Source of the DNA: Verrucomicrobiota bacterium
GTDB taxonomy: Bacteria > Verrucomicrobiota > Verrucomicrobiia > Verrucomicrobiales > DEV007
Length of the DNA stretch: 45,816 nt
Reading direction: 5' to 3'
Assembly (NCBI GenBank): GCA_002862135.1
Contig: PKCI01000120.1
Coordinates: 1 to 45,816 of the forward strand
The notes beneath the pieces were generated by a model. It was not told the DNA's origin, did no database searches, and saw only the letters and a program-made list of their open reading frames with translations. Made by a program: the position numbers and the translations under genes. Of this stretch, positions 1 through 8,746 are shown one piece after another. Each line of letters starts with the position of its first letter. The first letter of the stretch is position 1.

Positions 1-810
1 ACCCGCAACATTTTCGTTGATACGGGCCTGCTGAGAAAGGATGAAGCCGCCGAGGTGAAGTCTCTCTTTGCCGGTATTGGGATCGAGATTGAGACCATCG
101 ACGCGTCTGAGAGGTTTCTCTCAGCGCTCTCTGGAGTGACTGATCCTGAGAAGAAGCGCCGCATCATTGGCCGCCTCTTCGTGGATGTGTTTTTCGATGC
201 CGTGGGTGATGATGTTGAACTGCTTGCGCAGGGCACGCTTTATCCGGATGTGATTGAGAGCGCCACGAGTGGTTCAATTGCCTCGACGATCAAGACGCAC
301 CACAACCGTGTTGATCGCATCATGGAGTTGAAAGATCAGGGCCGCGTCATTGAGCCGCTGGACGAACTCTTCAAGGATGAAGTCCGACAACTTGGTCGAG
401 TCCTAGGGCTTCCTGAGCGTGTTGTTGGTCGCCATCCTTTCCCTGGTCCGGGGCTGGCAGTTCGCTGCCCTGGTGAGGTCTCCGAAGAGAAATTGAAGAT
501 CATTCGCGAGGCCGACGATATTTTTATAGGGCTGCTGCGAGAACGTCACTTGTATGATTCCGTGTGGCAGGCCTATGCTGCTCTCATTCCGACCAAGACC
601 GTCGGAGTCAAGGGAGACGAGCGCAGTTATGAGTATGCTCTTAGCTTGCGTGCCGTGACCAGTGAGGATGCCATGACCGCCGAGTGGGTGCATTTGCCCT
701 ACGAACTTCTGGCCGAGATTTCTAATCGCATTCTTAATGAAGTGCCTGGCGTGAATCGCGTTCTCTACGATATCTCCACCAAACCGCCAGCGAGCATTGA
801 GTGGGAGTAG
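1..810 (+). CDS. guaA: GMP synthase (glutamine-hydrolysing), C-terminal part
   Basis: The reading frame is open from base 1, so the gene starts upstream of the window; about 269 C-terminal residues are present. GMP synthase aminates XMP to GMP with ATP and glutamine in the cytosol. The visible part begins inside the ATP-pyrophosphatase domain ([12 protein letters not shown]) and runs through the dimerisation domain, with the family signatures RKIIGR-like [25 protein letters not shown] and the C-terminal KPPASIEWE, which is close to invariant in GuaA. The N-terminal glutamine amidotransferase domain lies outside the window. The stop is TAG at 808-810. No intrinsic terminator is evident downstream on the plus strand. 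Confidence 0.97.
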   Translation, partial: TRNIFVDTGLLRKDEAAEVKSLFAGIGIEIETIDASERFLSALSGVTDPEKKRRIIGRLFVDVFFDAVGDDVELLAQGTLYPDVIESATSGSIASTIKTHHNRVDRIMELKDQGRVIEPLDELFKDEVRQLGRVLGLPERVVGRHPFPGPGLAVRCPGEVSEEKLKIIREADDIFIGLLRERHLYDSVWQAYAALIPTKTVGVKGDERSYEYALSLRAVTSEDAMTAEWVHLPYELLAEISNRILNEVPGVNRVLYDISTKPPASIEWE

Positions 811-1138
811 GAGAGTTGTGGTGCAGCGCCGGGATTAGATGTTGGAAATTAGCTACCGTGCGTTGCATTGCGCTTCGCAGGCGAGGCGGGACGAGGTCGC
901 CTGTTGGTTGATTTTGAGAAGTGGCCCTGAAGGTGTTGGTCTATGGGGTCCTGGCTGTCGTGACCATTGCTGTGGTTGGTTTGTAGCTATCAGGTCGTCG
1001 CGGGGGGCTTGATCCTCTACCCCCTCGGTGTCATGGGTATGGCGCGTCCCCCGGACACGTCAGCCTACCTGAAAAGAGCGCGGGGAACCCGCGCTCTGAT
1101 GAAGGACTGGTGTTTAGTCGCTAATGTCCCTACGTCTC
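811..1138. other. Convergent intergenic region guaA / secDF
   Basis: A 328-base gap separates two convergent genes. The only clear element is the minus-strand intrinsic terminator of secDF near its right end. A plus-strand open frame at 967-1251 runs antisense into secDF; it has no family resemblance or start signal and I do not call it. I see no RNA gene or repeat. Confidence 0.6.
1071..1097 (-). terminator. Intrinsic terminator of yajC-secDF
   Basis: Perfect 10-bp stem AGAGCGCGGG / CCCGCGCTCT (1075-1084 and 1088-1097) with a three-base loop. Read on the minus strand it is followed by TTTTC, and it begins about 42 bases after the secDF stop. On the plus strand there is no T tract, so it should act only on secDF transcripts. 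Confidence 0.8.
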
Positions 1139-3718
1139 CTAGGCCTGCGTTCCCACAGCTTCCACCTTTGACATCTCGGCATCAAGAACCTCGCGGCGGA
1201 GGTTGGTGCCCGACCTGCGAGCCCACCAAAGAACGATCGGGCAGGCGATGAAGATGGAAGAATAGGTTCCAATCAGCACACCGATAATCAGAGTTTCTGC
1301 GAAGTTACGGAGACCAGGACCACCGAAGACGAACAGCACCACCACGGTAATCAAGGTAGTCAAACTGGTCAGCAAGGTTCGGGCGAGCGTCCGGTTGAGA
1401 GAATCGTTCATGATGTCCTTGACGTCTCCCCGCTTGGTGGCGAGACCTTCGCGAACGCGGTCGAAGACCACGATGGTATCGTTGATGGAGTAACCGGCGA
1501 TAGTGAGGAAAGCGCCCACAGTGATCAGGGTGAACTCTTGCCCAAGTAGGGTCGTAATACCGGCAACAACGATAAGGTCGTGGAAGAGAGCGGCGATCGC
1601 CCCCAGAGCGAAAGCAAACTCAAACCGGAAGGTAACATAGACGAGAATCGCAGCGACACCAAGCAGGAGAGCGATTCCCGAAGAGATCAACATCGACTTA
1701 CCAACAGCTGAACCGACCGAGGCCACTGTGGTGTCTTCGAGTTTCACGCTAAGATCCTTCTGGAGGTGTTCGACGATTTGATCCGCGGTGTTGTCGGCAG
1801 AACGAATCAGAAAGAACTCTCCGTCGGCACCAACTGGGCTCTGAGCCTGCACAATGGGCTCTCCACCAAGGTTGAGGCTGGAAAGTGACTCAGAGATCTT
1901 TGCCACCGAGAGATCCTCAGCAGATTGAATCGTAATGGAGTCACCGCCTTTGAGCTCAACTCCGCGGGGATCCACGGTGGGAACCACGATAAGCGAGACA
2001 ACTAGCACGATCAGTGAAGCAAAAAGGCAGGCCTTGCGCTTGCCGAGGAAGTCGATCGCGTTCTCAGGCACCATGTTCATGAAGCTGAGCTTCTTGAGTA
2101 AGTTGGTTCCTGTCGCCCAGTTGAAGCAGACACGAGTCACAAGCAGAGAGGAGAACAGGGTCGCGAAAATACCGATGATCAAGGTTATGGCGAATCCCTT
2201 CACCGTTCCGGCTGCCAGCGCGTAAAGGATGATCGCGGTGATCAGCGTGGTGATATTTGCATCTATAATAGCGGAAAAGGCTTTCTCGTAAGCCGTGTCG
2301 ATCGCTGCCTTGAGTGATTTACCGGCTGCCATTTCCTCTCGGAGGCGCTCGTAAATGAGCACGTTGGCATCGATGGCCACACCGATCGTGAGAATGATAC
2401 CGGCGATACCCGGAAGGGTCAGGGTGAACTGGAACATGGCCATCGTTCCGAAGATAATGGCGATACTGATACCGAGGCCGAGCAGGGCGAGGATACCGGC
2501 AAAGCGGTAGTAGATGAGGATGAAGATCAGGGTCAGGGCTAGACCTGCGACACCGGCGAGGATACCCTGTTTGATCGTGGCCTCACCCATAGTTGGGCTG
2601 ATGAAGTTGGAGTATTCGATCTCAATCGGATTTTCAAGCGGGTTTTCCAATGCTGAGGCGAGTGCCTGGGCCTCGTCCCGGGTGAAGTCACCGGTAATGG
2701 AGCAACCCTGAGCAAATGGCTCGCGAATGACGGGAGAAGAGAGGATCACGTCATCCATGATAATAGCGAGCGGCTGGTTGGTATTTTCACGGGTGAGCGG
2801 GCCCATGATCTTGGCGCCGTCGCTGGTGAAGGAAACGCTGATGGAGTGTCCGGAGTCGCCGTAGAAGTAGCCGGCGCGGCTCACGTTTTCACCTTCCATG
2901 TCGCGCTTGATCTTGACAAGACCGTAGCGATTAATAGGCCCCTCGCTGCCATCGTCGAGCGTGTCAGGTTTGTAAGGGAGTGCTTCGTAGCCGGGAACCA
3001 CCTGACCACCAGCTGCCACCTGTGCGGCAAGTAGGTTGCTCTGAGGATGAAGAATGGAAAACTCCAGCTTCGCCACCTGTTCGAGGATCTCTTCGATCTC
3101 TTTCAGTTTTTCCTGACCCACCCCGGGCATTTGCAGGAAAATGCCGTTTTCGCCTTCGGGCGCGAGGATCACTTCGCTGGTGCCAAGTGAGTTGAGTCGC
3201 TTGTTGAGAACGTCGATGACCTGTTGCTGCTGCGCGGGAGTAATTTCTCCTTCACCGCTCGGGATGATCTTGATCTGCATCGAGACACCACCCTGAAGCT
3301 CGATGCCTTTTTCCAAACCGATGGAGCTGTAAAGCCAGACGCTGAGCCCCGTTATGAATACTGCCAGGGCGGTTCCTGCCATGCGCTTGCGCTTGGTGGA
3401 CTCGGTAGCGAAGTAGTAGACAAAGAGCGCCAGAAGACCGAGGCCAAGAAGGAACGTCATCTGAGACGAAACGCCGACAAAAGCTGTCTCTTGGATGGCT
3501 CGAGTGGTGGATTCCATGGCCTCGACAGTCTCAATGGCGGCTTCACCAGCTTCTTCAGCGGCGGATGGGGTGTCTTCGATGATCGGAGCAGTGGACTCAG
3601 CGGCTGACGGTGCCGCGGCAGCGGGAGCTTCAGTGGCGCTCGCATCGGCAGCCGCATCTTCTCCCGGTGCGGTGACTGCTTCCGTGGATTCGGTTGCCTC
3701 GTCTTCTTGAGCTGGCAT
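1139..3718 (-). CDS. secDF: Protein translocase subunit SecDF (fused SecD-SecF)
   Basis: An 859-residue single-chain SecDF, the proton-driven accessory of SecYEG that pulls preproteins through the inner membrane from the periplasmic side. The SecD half has the conserved start of the P1 domain (GIELQGG, residues 138-144) and a five-helix RND block; the SecF half begins near residue 555 with its own GVELKGG motif and a second RND block (AGYSINDTIVVFDRVRE). Odd: residues 1-86 are an acidic Ala/Glu-rich low-complexity tail, and an additional hydrophobic helix (87-104) followed by KRKR precedes the normal first SecD helix (113-131). By the positive-inside rule the tail would lie in the periplasm. 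The gene follows yajC by 83 bases and ends at a strong terminator. No Shine-Dalgarno is visible before the ATG at 3718. Confidence 0.96.
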   Translation of the reverse strand: MPAQEDEATESTEAVTAPGEDAAADASATEAPAAAAPSAAESTAPIIEDTPSAAEEAGEAAIETVEAMESTTRAIQETAFVGVSSQMTFLLGLGLLALFVYYFATESTKRKRMAGTALAVFITGLSVWLYSSIGLEKGIELQGGVSMQIKIIPSGEGEITPAQQQQVIDVLNKRLNSLGTSEVILAPEGENGIFLQMPGVGQEKLKEIEEILEQVAKLEFSILHPQSNLLAAQVAAGGQVVPGYEALPYKPDTLDDGSEGPINRYGLVKIKRDMEGENVSRAGYFYGDSGHSISVSFTSDGAKIMGPLTRENTNQPLAIIMDDVILSSPVIREPFAQGCSITGDFTRDEAQALASALENPLENPIEIEYSNFISPTMGEATIKQGILAGVAGLALTLIFILIYYRFAGILALLGLGISIAIIFGTMAMFQFTLTLPGIAGIILTIGVAIDANVLIYERLREEMAAGKSLKAAIDTAYEKAFSAIIDANITTLITAIILYALAAGTVKGFAITLIIGIFATLFSSLLVTRVCFNWATGTNLLKKLSFMNMVPENAIDFLGKRKACLFASLIVLVVSLIVVPTVDPRGVELKGGDSITIQSAEDLSVAKISESLSSLNLGGEPIVQAQSPVGADGEFFLIRSADNTADQIVEHLQKDLSVKLEDTTVASVGSAVGKSMLISSGIALLLGVAAILVYVTFRFEFAFALGAIAALFHDLIVVAGITTLLGQEFTLITVGAFLTIAGYSINDTIVVFDRVREGLATKRGDVKDIMNDSLNRTLARTLLTSLTTLITVVVLFVFGGPGLRNFAETLIIGVLIGTYSSIFIACPIVLWWARRSGTNLRREVLDAEMSKVEAVGTQA

Positions 3719-3754
3719 GTGTTTTACAGGATTGGATGAATCAATTCAGAGTTC

Positions 3755-3770
3755 AAGGGCTTCGGCCCTT
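3755..3770. other. Short hairpin in yajC-secDF spacer
   Basis: Six-base-pair inverted repeat AAGGGC / GCCCTT around a four-base loop (TTCG on the plus strand, CGAA in the minus-strand mRNA). It is not followed by a T tract in either direction. It lies 37 bases before the secDF start and could protect the mRNA end or tune the yajC/secDF ratio; function unproven. Confidence 0.4.
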
Positions 3771-3801
3771 TGGAGGGAGGGGGGGATTTTTGAGAGGCGG
3801 A

Positions 3802-4191
3802 TCAGCTTTCCGTTTCTACTTCTTTTTCCTCGTCGTTGACGTCGTTGTCTTTGCCGCCCTTCGGATCGACGGAGGCGATCGCGGAACGATCAAACTTCAT
3901 ACTGATACCGTCGGCCACTTTTACGGAGACAGTCTTGTCGGTCATTCCGGTGACGAGACCGTGAATTCCACCGATTGAGACCACTTTGTCGCCTTTGCCG
4001 AGGCTCTTGCGCATTTTTTCTTGTGCTTTCTGCTGTTTACGCTGGGGACGAATCAGGATGAAGTAGAACATGACCATGATGAGAATCATGGGAACGAACA
4101 TGCCGAGGCCACCACCGGCAGGGGCACCTTCGCCACCAGCAGGTGCGGCAGGTGCGGCTTCTTGGGCGAGAATAAGGAGATGTGCTATCAT
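3802..4191 (-). CDS. yajC: Preprotein translocase subunit YajC
   Basis: A 129-residue single-pass inner-membrane protein that associates with SecDF in the holo-translocon. It has a short N-terminus rich in Ala, Pro and Gly, one hydrophobic helix (about 30-48) ending in the hallmark FILIRPQRKQQK, then the small basic/beta domain with GDKVVSIGGIHGLV and an acidic C-terminal tail. Length is at the upper end for YajC because of the Ala/Pro-rich leader and the tail. The ATG at 4191 is preceded by a weak purine stretch (AAGAAAG). Order tgt-yajC-secDF is the classical arrangement known from many bacteria, but here a terminator separates tgt from yajC. Confidence 0.95.
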   Translation of the reverse strand: MIAHLLILAQEAAPAAPAGGEGAPAGGGLGMFVPMILIMVMFYFILIRPQRKQQKAQEKMRKSLGKGDKVVSIGGIHGLVTGMTDKTVSVKVADGISMKFDRSAIASVDPKGGKDNDVNDEEKEVETES

Positions 4192-4221
4192 TACTTTCTT
4201 AAAATTTGGATCTGTTTAGAC

Positions 4222-4247
4222 AAAAAGACGCCTGGCGTTCAGGCGTC
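4222..4247 (-). terminator. Intrinsic terminator overlapping the tgt stop codon
   Basis: Stem GACGCCT / AGGCGTC (4227-4233 and 4241-4247) with a 7-base loop, followed on the minus strand by TTTTTG. The upstream arm encodes the last residues of Tgt and the stop codon (4239-4241) sits at the arm-loop boundary. A terminating ribosome would cover the arm, so termination could depend on translation of tgt. It separates tgt from yajC-secDF or allows partial read-through. Confidence 0.7.
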
Positions 4248-5372
4248 GATTCTTTCACCGAGGTATCGGCTTATAAAATCTGCCTTAAAATCGGCAAACG
4301 TGCCGGCCTCTATAGCACCGCGAACCCGTTTCATCAAGTGGAGATAAAAGGTGACGTTGTGGAGCGTCAGCAGCCTGAGACCGAGGATTTCTTCGTTTTT
4401 GACTAGGTGGCGGAGGTATCCCTTTGTAAATCCTTGGCAAAGGGGGTGCGTTTCGCCGTCTGGAGCGAGTAATTCCCGGCTTTTTTCCCATTTGGCGTTC
4501 TTAAGGTTAATCGTCCCGTCGGGGGAGTAGGCCGTGCCGTTGCGGGCGACGCGGGTCGGGAGAACACAATCGAACATGTCGACTCCCCTGGAAACGAGCT
4601 CAAGGAGCTGATCGGGCTGACCAAGGCCCATGGCATAGCGCGGTTTAGTTTCCGGAAGAACCGGCGCGGCGACATCGACGGCTTTAAGCATGTCGGGCAC
4701 AGGTTCGCCAACGGAGAGTCCCCCGATTGCGTATCCATCATAATCCAGGTCAACGAGGTCCCGGGCGGCCTTTTCCCGAAGTTCGGGATAACAGGCGCCC
4801 TGCACGATGCCAAAATATCGCTGGCCGGGCGGCCGGTGTTTCTCGATCCATTCCCGGGCTTTGACGGCCCACTTCTGGGTTAGCGCGAGGGAGTTCTTTG
4901 CGTATTCCCGTTCGCAAGGGTAGGGAGGGCATTCATCGAGAATCATGCAGATGTCGCTGCCAATGGAGCGCTGGATCTCGAGAACTGACTCAGGGGTGAG
5001 AAAGAGGGGGCTGCCGTCGATATGACTCTGAAATTGGACCCCCTCTTCCGTGATCTTGCGGAGCTTGGAGAGAGAAAAGACCTGATAACCACCTGAATCA
5101 GTGAGGATGGGGCGGTCCCACTGCATGAGGTTATGCAGGCCGCCGAATTCATCGAGGACCTCAGTACCTGGTCGGAGGTTGAGGTGATAGGTGTTCCCGA
5201 GAATTATTCGACAATCGAGGGCCGGATCGGTTAATTCCTGCGGGTGAACTGACTTGACCGTGCCGCGGGTTCCCACGGGCATAAAGGCCGGGGTCTCGAC
5301 TTCGCCATGAGCGAGTTCGAGCCGACCGCGTCGGGCGGCGGTTTTGGTATCGGATTTGAGCAGGGTAAACAT
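4239..5372 (-). CDS. tgt: tRNA-guanine transglycosylase (queuine/preQ1)
   Basis: A 377-residue TIM-barrel enzyme that exchanges guanine-34 for preQ1 in tRNAs for Asp, Asn, His and Tyr. Conserved blocks are FMPVGTRGTVKSV, ILGNTYHLNLRPG, DSGGYQVFSLSKLRK (D92, general acid/base), GIVQGACYPELRE, GGLSVGEP and FDCVLPTRVARNGTAY (D268, nucleophile). Odd: the C-terminal zinc site is altered. The family has Cys-x-Cys-x2-Cys plus a distant His; here the aligned residues are E307, H309, C312 and H338, so two of the three cysteines are replaced. An E/H/C/H metal site remains possible. I use ATG at 5372, which matches family N-termini, rather than TTG at 5378. No Shine-Dalgarno is seen. Confidence 0.95.
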   Translation of the reverse strand: MFTLLKSDTKTAARRGRLELAHGEVETPAFMPVGTRGTVKSVHPQELTDPALDCRIILGNTYHLNLRPGTEVLDEFGGLHNLMQWDRPILTDSGGYQVFSLSKLRKITEEGVQFQSHIDGSPLFLTPESVLEIQRSIGSDICMILDECPPYPCEREYAKNSLALTQKWAVKAREWIEKHRPPGQRYFGIVQGACYPELREKAARDLVDLDYDGYAIGGLSVGEPVPDMLKAVDVAAPVLPETKPRYAMGLGQPDQLLELVSRGVDMFDCVLPTRVARNGTAYSPDGTINLKNAKWEKSRELLAPDGETHPLCQGFTKGYLRHLVKNEEILGLRLLTLHNVTFYLHLMKRVRGAIEAGTFADFKADFISRYLGERIDA

Positions 5373-5401
5373 TCGCAATCTTGGGGGGGCGGGAGTTTAA
5401 C

Positions 5402-5437
5402 CTCTTTTTCTTTTTCGTGCTCCTTTTCTTTTTCTGC
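5402..5437. repeat. Pyrimidine-rich 18-base tandem duplication
   Basis: Two adjacent 18-base units (5402-5419 and 5420-5437) agree at 14 of 18 positions and are almost pure C/T on the plus strand. On the minus strand the tract becomes a purine run (including AGGAG) about 30-65 bases upstream of the tgt start, probably in or near its leader. Function unknown. Confidence 0.5.
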
Positions 5438-5585
5438 TTCGGCCGGCGATGGCGACGAATCTCAACGTTTAGAATGATGGTATCGATTCACGGTGATGTG
5501 GTGGTGATAGAAAGCGCCCACTGGGAAAAGCAAAAATATAATGGAAAAGAAACGGAGCCTTCCAAAAGCCACGCAGGCTGTTTCC

Positions 5586-5613
5586 TCGACAAGGCGCCCA
5601 CCGCATTTATCAT
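5586..5613 (+). promoter_or_regulatory. Candidate pckG promoter, leaderless geometry
   Basis: TCGACA (5586-5591, 5/6 to the -35 consensus), 16-base spacer, TATCAT (5608-5613, 5/6 to the -10 consensus). The expected transcription start is the A of the ATG at 5620 or next to it. No Shine-Dalgarno precedes that ATG, which fits a leaderless transcript. A perfect TATAAT also exists at 5537-5542 but lacks a -35 box. Confidence 0.5.
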
Positions 5614-5619
5614 CATCTC

Positions 5620-7416
5620 ATGTCCGCTCCTCCCACTTCTCATGCCGGTTTGCTCAAATGGGTCGACAAGCTGGTTACTCTATGCAGACCAGCCTCGGTA
5701 GTATGGTGTGACGGTTCCGATGAAGAGTGGAACCGGCTTTGCGGAGAGCTCGTCGAAGCCGGGACTTTCATTCAGCTAAATCCGGAAAAGCGGCCTAATA
5801 GTTATCTTGCCTGGTCGGATCCGGAGGATGTTGCCAGGGTTGAGGATCGCACTTTCATCTGCAGTCGGCGTCAGGTGGACGCAGGTCCGACCAATCGATG
5901 GACAGATCCAGAGGAGATGCGCGAGACCTTGAACGGCCTCTACCGCGGATGTATGAGGGGGCGGACGATGTATGTCATCCCATTTTGTATGGGCCCCCTG
6001 GGCTCAGAGCAGTCGATCATCGGGGTTGAGATTTCTGACTCCGCCTACGTGGCGGTGAACATGAAGATCATGACCCGGATGGGGAATGCCGTGCTGGATC
6101 ATCTTGGCGAAGATGGTGATTTTGTTCCGTGCGTTCATTCCGTGGGTGCTCCGCTTGAACCGGAACAGAAGGATGTTCCCTGGCCATGCCATGAAACCAA
6201 GTTCATTGTCCATTACCCGGAGGACCGGGAGATCTGGTCATTCGGCAGCGGATACGGTGGTAACGCCCTGCTCGGCAAGAAATGTCTCGCTTTGCGCATC
6301 GCCAGTGTGATGGCCCGTGACGAAGGCTGGATGGCCGAGCACATGCTGATCAGCGGCGTTGAAGACCCGGACGGGGAAAAACGCTATGTCGCGGGGGCTT
6401 TCCCGAGTGCCTGTGGAAAAACGAACTTTGCAATGCTGATTCCGCCGGAAAATTACCGGAAACAGGGCTGGAAAGTAACGACGGTCGGCGATGACATCGC
6501 GTGGCTTCGCCCGGGGGAAGACGGTAAGCTCCGAGCGATCAATCCTGAGGCCGGTTATTTTGGAGTGGCTCCAGGCACCTCGGAGAAATCGAATCCCAAT
6601 GCGATGGCTTCGCTGACAGCGAATACCATTTTCACCAATGTTGCCCTGACCGAAGACGGGGACGTCTGGTGGGAAGAGATGACCGACGAACCTCCGGCCA
6701 AACTGACGGATTGGCGCGGCAATCCGTGGACTCCCGATTCTGAGACGCCCGCAGCTCACCCGAACTCGAGATTTACGGCTCCGGCCTCACAGTGCCCGGC
6801 GATTGACCCGGATTGGGAGGACCCTGCCGGAGTTCCCATCGATGCTATTATTTTCGGAGGTCGTCGTGCGACGACGATGCCGCTAGTCTTTCAGGCCTTC
6901 AACTGGGTCCATGGCGTTTACCTGGGAGCTAACCTCGGTTCTGAGATGACGGCTGCTGCCGAAGGCGCGATTGGGAAAATTCGACACGACCCTTTCGCGA
7001 TGCTGCCGTTCTGCGGGTATAACATGGGTAACTATTTTGCTCACTGGTTGGAAATGAGGAAGAGGGTGAAGCATCTGCCGCGAATTTTCCATGTGAACTG
7101 GTTCAGGAAAGACGAAAACGACAAATTCCTTTGGCCCGGTTTTCGAGAAAACATGCGGGTTCTTGAATGGATCTTCGATCGCGTTTGTGGTCGAGGGTGT
7201 GGACACGAGGCCCAGTTCGGTTGGGTCCCATACTATGACGAACTCAATTTCGACGGTCTCGACTTTAGCGAGGAGCAGTTTGATCGTTTGATGGCAGTCA
7301 GCCATGAAGAGTTTCGCCAGGAATTGTTGTCGGAAGTGGACCTCTATCTCGATCTTTATGATCATATGCCGAAAGAAATGATTTTTCAGCGTGAATTGTT
7401 GGCCGGGCGGATGTGA
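5620..7416 (+). CDS. pckG: Phosphoenolpyruvate carboxykinase (GTP)
   Basis: A 598-residue cytosolic enzyme of the GTP-dependent PEPCK family; it interconverts oxaloacetate + GTP and PEP + GDP + CO2 at the entry of gluconeogenesis. Seen in the sequence: [11 protein letters not shown] near residue 58, [13 protein letters not shown] (209-221), the P-loop with the hyper-reactive cysteine [10 protein letters not shown] (261-270, C265), the metal-binding VGDDIAW (289-295), FGVAPGTS and [10 protein letters not shown]. The length is normal for the family. It is monocistronic as far as the spacing shows, divergent from tgt. The start ATG at 5620 has no Shine-Dalgarno and lies at the predicted transcription start. 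Confidence 0.97.
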   Translation: MSAPPTSHAGLLKWVDKLVTLCRPASVVWCDGSDEEWNRLCGELVEAGTFIQLNPEKRPNSYLAWSDPEDVARVEDRTFICSRRQVDAGPTNRWTDPEEMRETLNGLYRGCMRGRTMYVIPFCMGPLGSEQSIIGVEISDSAYVAVNMKIMTRMGNAVLDHLGEDGDFVPCVHSVGAPLEPEQKDVPWPCHETKFIVHYPEDREIWSFGSGYGGNALLGKKCLALRIASVMARDEGWMAEHMLISGVEDPDGEKRYVAGAFPSACGKTNFAMLIPPENYRKQGWKVTTVGDDIAWLRPGEDGKLRAINPEAGYFGVAPGTSEKSNPNAMASLTANTIFTNVALTEDGDVWWEEMTDEPPAKLTDWRGNPWTPDSETPAAHPNSRFTAPASQCPAIDPDWEDPAGVPIDAIIFGGRRATTMPLVFQAFNWVHGVYLGANLGSEMTAAAEGAIGKIRHDPFAMLPFCGYNMGNYFAHWLEMRKRVKHLPRIFHVNWFRKDENDKFLWPGFRENMRVLEWIFDRVCGRGCGHEAQFGWVPYYDELNFDGLDFSEEQFDRLMAVSHEEFRQELLSEVDLYLDLYDHMPKEMIFQRELLAGRM

Positions 7417-7463
7417 GGCGATGTGATGTGGTCTATTTCGATACAAGTTGGTTGCCTGCGGGT

Positions 7464-7492
7464 TTGACACTGATTTCAGTTGATTCTTTGCT
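7464..7492 (+). promoter_or_regulatory. Candidate moeA promoter, leaderless geometry
   Basis: Perfect -35 box TTGACA at 7464-7469, 17-base spacer, poor -10 box TTTGCT (3/6) at 7487-7492. The predicted transcription start falls within a base or two of the ATG at 7501. The -35 hexamer is the strong part of the evidence; the -10 is weak. Confidence 0.4.
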
Positions 7493-7500
7493 GTGTGAGG

Positions 7501-8685
7501 ATGTTGGAAGAATCACAGGCCCGACAACGAATTCTTGACCAGGCAGACTCCGGTCCGGTAATTTGGGTTCCCCTAGAATTGGGACTGGATCAGGTTCTCG
7601 CCCAAGACATTGTGGGCCTGGTTGATTCTCCGCCGTTCGACAACTCGAGTATGGATGGTTATGCCGTGAAAGCGGCTGATGCGACAAGTGGGAGTGTGCT
7701 GGTTGTCGCAGAGGCAACCCAGGCAGCAGGCCTCGACCGGGAACTTGAGCTTTCTTCCGGTGAAGCGATCCGAATCTTCACGGGCGCTCCAGTGCCGGCG
7801 GGTGCGGATTCGGTGATCATGCAGGAGGATGTCGTAAGAGAGGGCGGAAAGATCACCATCACTCATGGTGTTTTTGAGGGTGAAAATATCCGTCGTCGCG
7901 GTGGAGATGTCTGTGCCGGGCAGCGGTTGCTGGATGCAGGGTCGGTGGTAACTCCGACGCGAATTGGATTGCTGGCATCGCAGGGTATTCCAGAGATTCC
8001 GGTGCACTCACGGCCTCTTGTGCAGATTGTCACCACGGGGGACGAGCTGGTCGAGCCCGGAGCCCCACTGCTGCCCGGTGAAATTTACAACAGCAATGCG
8101 CCTCTGTTGCATTCGGCGGTGACAAAAGTGGGAGGGGTCGCAGCGACTTCTCACGCTGCTGATGAAATGGATAAACTTCGAGAAGTGTTAGGTCATGCTT
8201 TGTCGACTGCCGAGGTGGTAGTGATCGCCGGCGGCGTCTCTGTTGGAGAGCGTGACTTCGTGAAGGAGGTTCTAACAGATCTCGGAGTGTCGACAGATTT
8301 CTGGCGTGTTCAGGTCAAACCAGGGAAGCCTTTTTTATTCGGGCGGCATGAAGATGGAACCATGGTATTTGGTTTGCCCGGGAATCCCGTGTCCGCCTTC
8401 GTGACCTTTTTGCTTTTTGTGAAGCCAGTGATCCAGCGATTACTCGGAAAACCTGTCCAAGGCGTTGACTCGGGACAAGTGTTTGCTGTCGCGAAGGAAG
8501 CCATTCACAATCGCGGGGACCGGCCGCATTACTTGCGCGGAATTCTCAAGGGGAATGAAGTCCAACTATCAGGAACGCAGCAGTCACATGCGATTTTCGG
8601 ACTCAGCAAAGCGAACTGCCTTGTCCGGCTGGAACCAGAACAGGAAGTTGCTGCTGGAGAGCAGGTCATGGTGCTGCCAATCTGA
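7501..8685 (+). CDS. moeA: Molybdopterin molybdenumtransferase MoeA
   Basis: A 394-residue cytosolic enzyme that inserts molybdate into adenylylated molybdopterin in molybdenum cofactor synthesis. Visible family blocks are PPFDNSSMDGYAVK, IFTGAPVPAGADSVIMQED, IRRRGGD, TTGDELVEPG, GGVSVGERDFVK, VQVKPGKPFLFG and GLPGNPVSAFV, in the usual order and with the C-terminal beta-barrel domain complete. An in-frame TTG at 7480 would add seven residues; I prefer ATG 7501, which matches family N-termini and a candidate promoter. No other moa/mob/moe gene is in the window, so the partners are elsewhere. Confidence 0.95.
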   Translation: MLEESQARQRILDQADSGPVIWVPLELGLDQVLAQDIVGLVDSPPFDNSSMDGYAVKAADATSGSVLVVAEATQAAGLDRELELSSGEAIRIFTGAPVPAGADSVIMQEDVVREGGKITITHGVFEGENIRRRGGDVCAGQRLLDAGSVVTPTRIGLLASQGIPEIPVHSRPLVQIVTTGDELVEPGAPLLPGEIYNSNAPLLHSAVTKVGGVAATSHAADEMDKLREVLGHALSTAEVVVIAGGVSVGERDFVKEVLTDLGVSTDFWRVQVKPGKPFLFGRHEDGTMVFGLPGNPVSAFVTFLLFVKPVIQRLLGKPVQGVDSGQVFAVAKEAIHNRGDRPHYLRGILKGNEVQLSGTQQSHAIFGLSKANCLVRLEPEQEVAAGEQVMVLPI

Positions 8686-8708
8686 TTGAGTTGCCATAAA
8701 GCGCTTTC

Positions 8709-8738
8709 TTGACACTGGCACCGTCAACCACGACTCAT
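8709..8738 (+). promoter_or_regulatory. Candidate DAHP synthase promoter, leaderless geometry
   Basis: Perfect -35 box TTGACA (8709-8714), 18-base spacer, weak -10 box ACTCAT (3/6, 8733-8738), eight bases to the ATG at 8747. The distance from -35 to start codon (38 bases) is nearly the same as at moeA (37 bases). Confidence 0.4.
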
Positions 8739-8746
8739 TTGATAGT

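Noticed and set aside
967-1251. 94-codon plus-strand frame after guaA
   Set aside because: Runs into the antisense of secDF and covers its terminator; composition does not look like protein.
5537-5542. Perfect TATAAT as the pckG promoter
   Set aside because: No -35-like box 15-19 bases upstream; the TCGACA/TATCAT pair nearer the start codon fits better.
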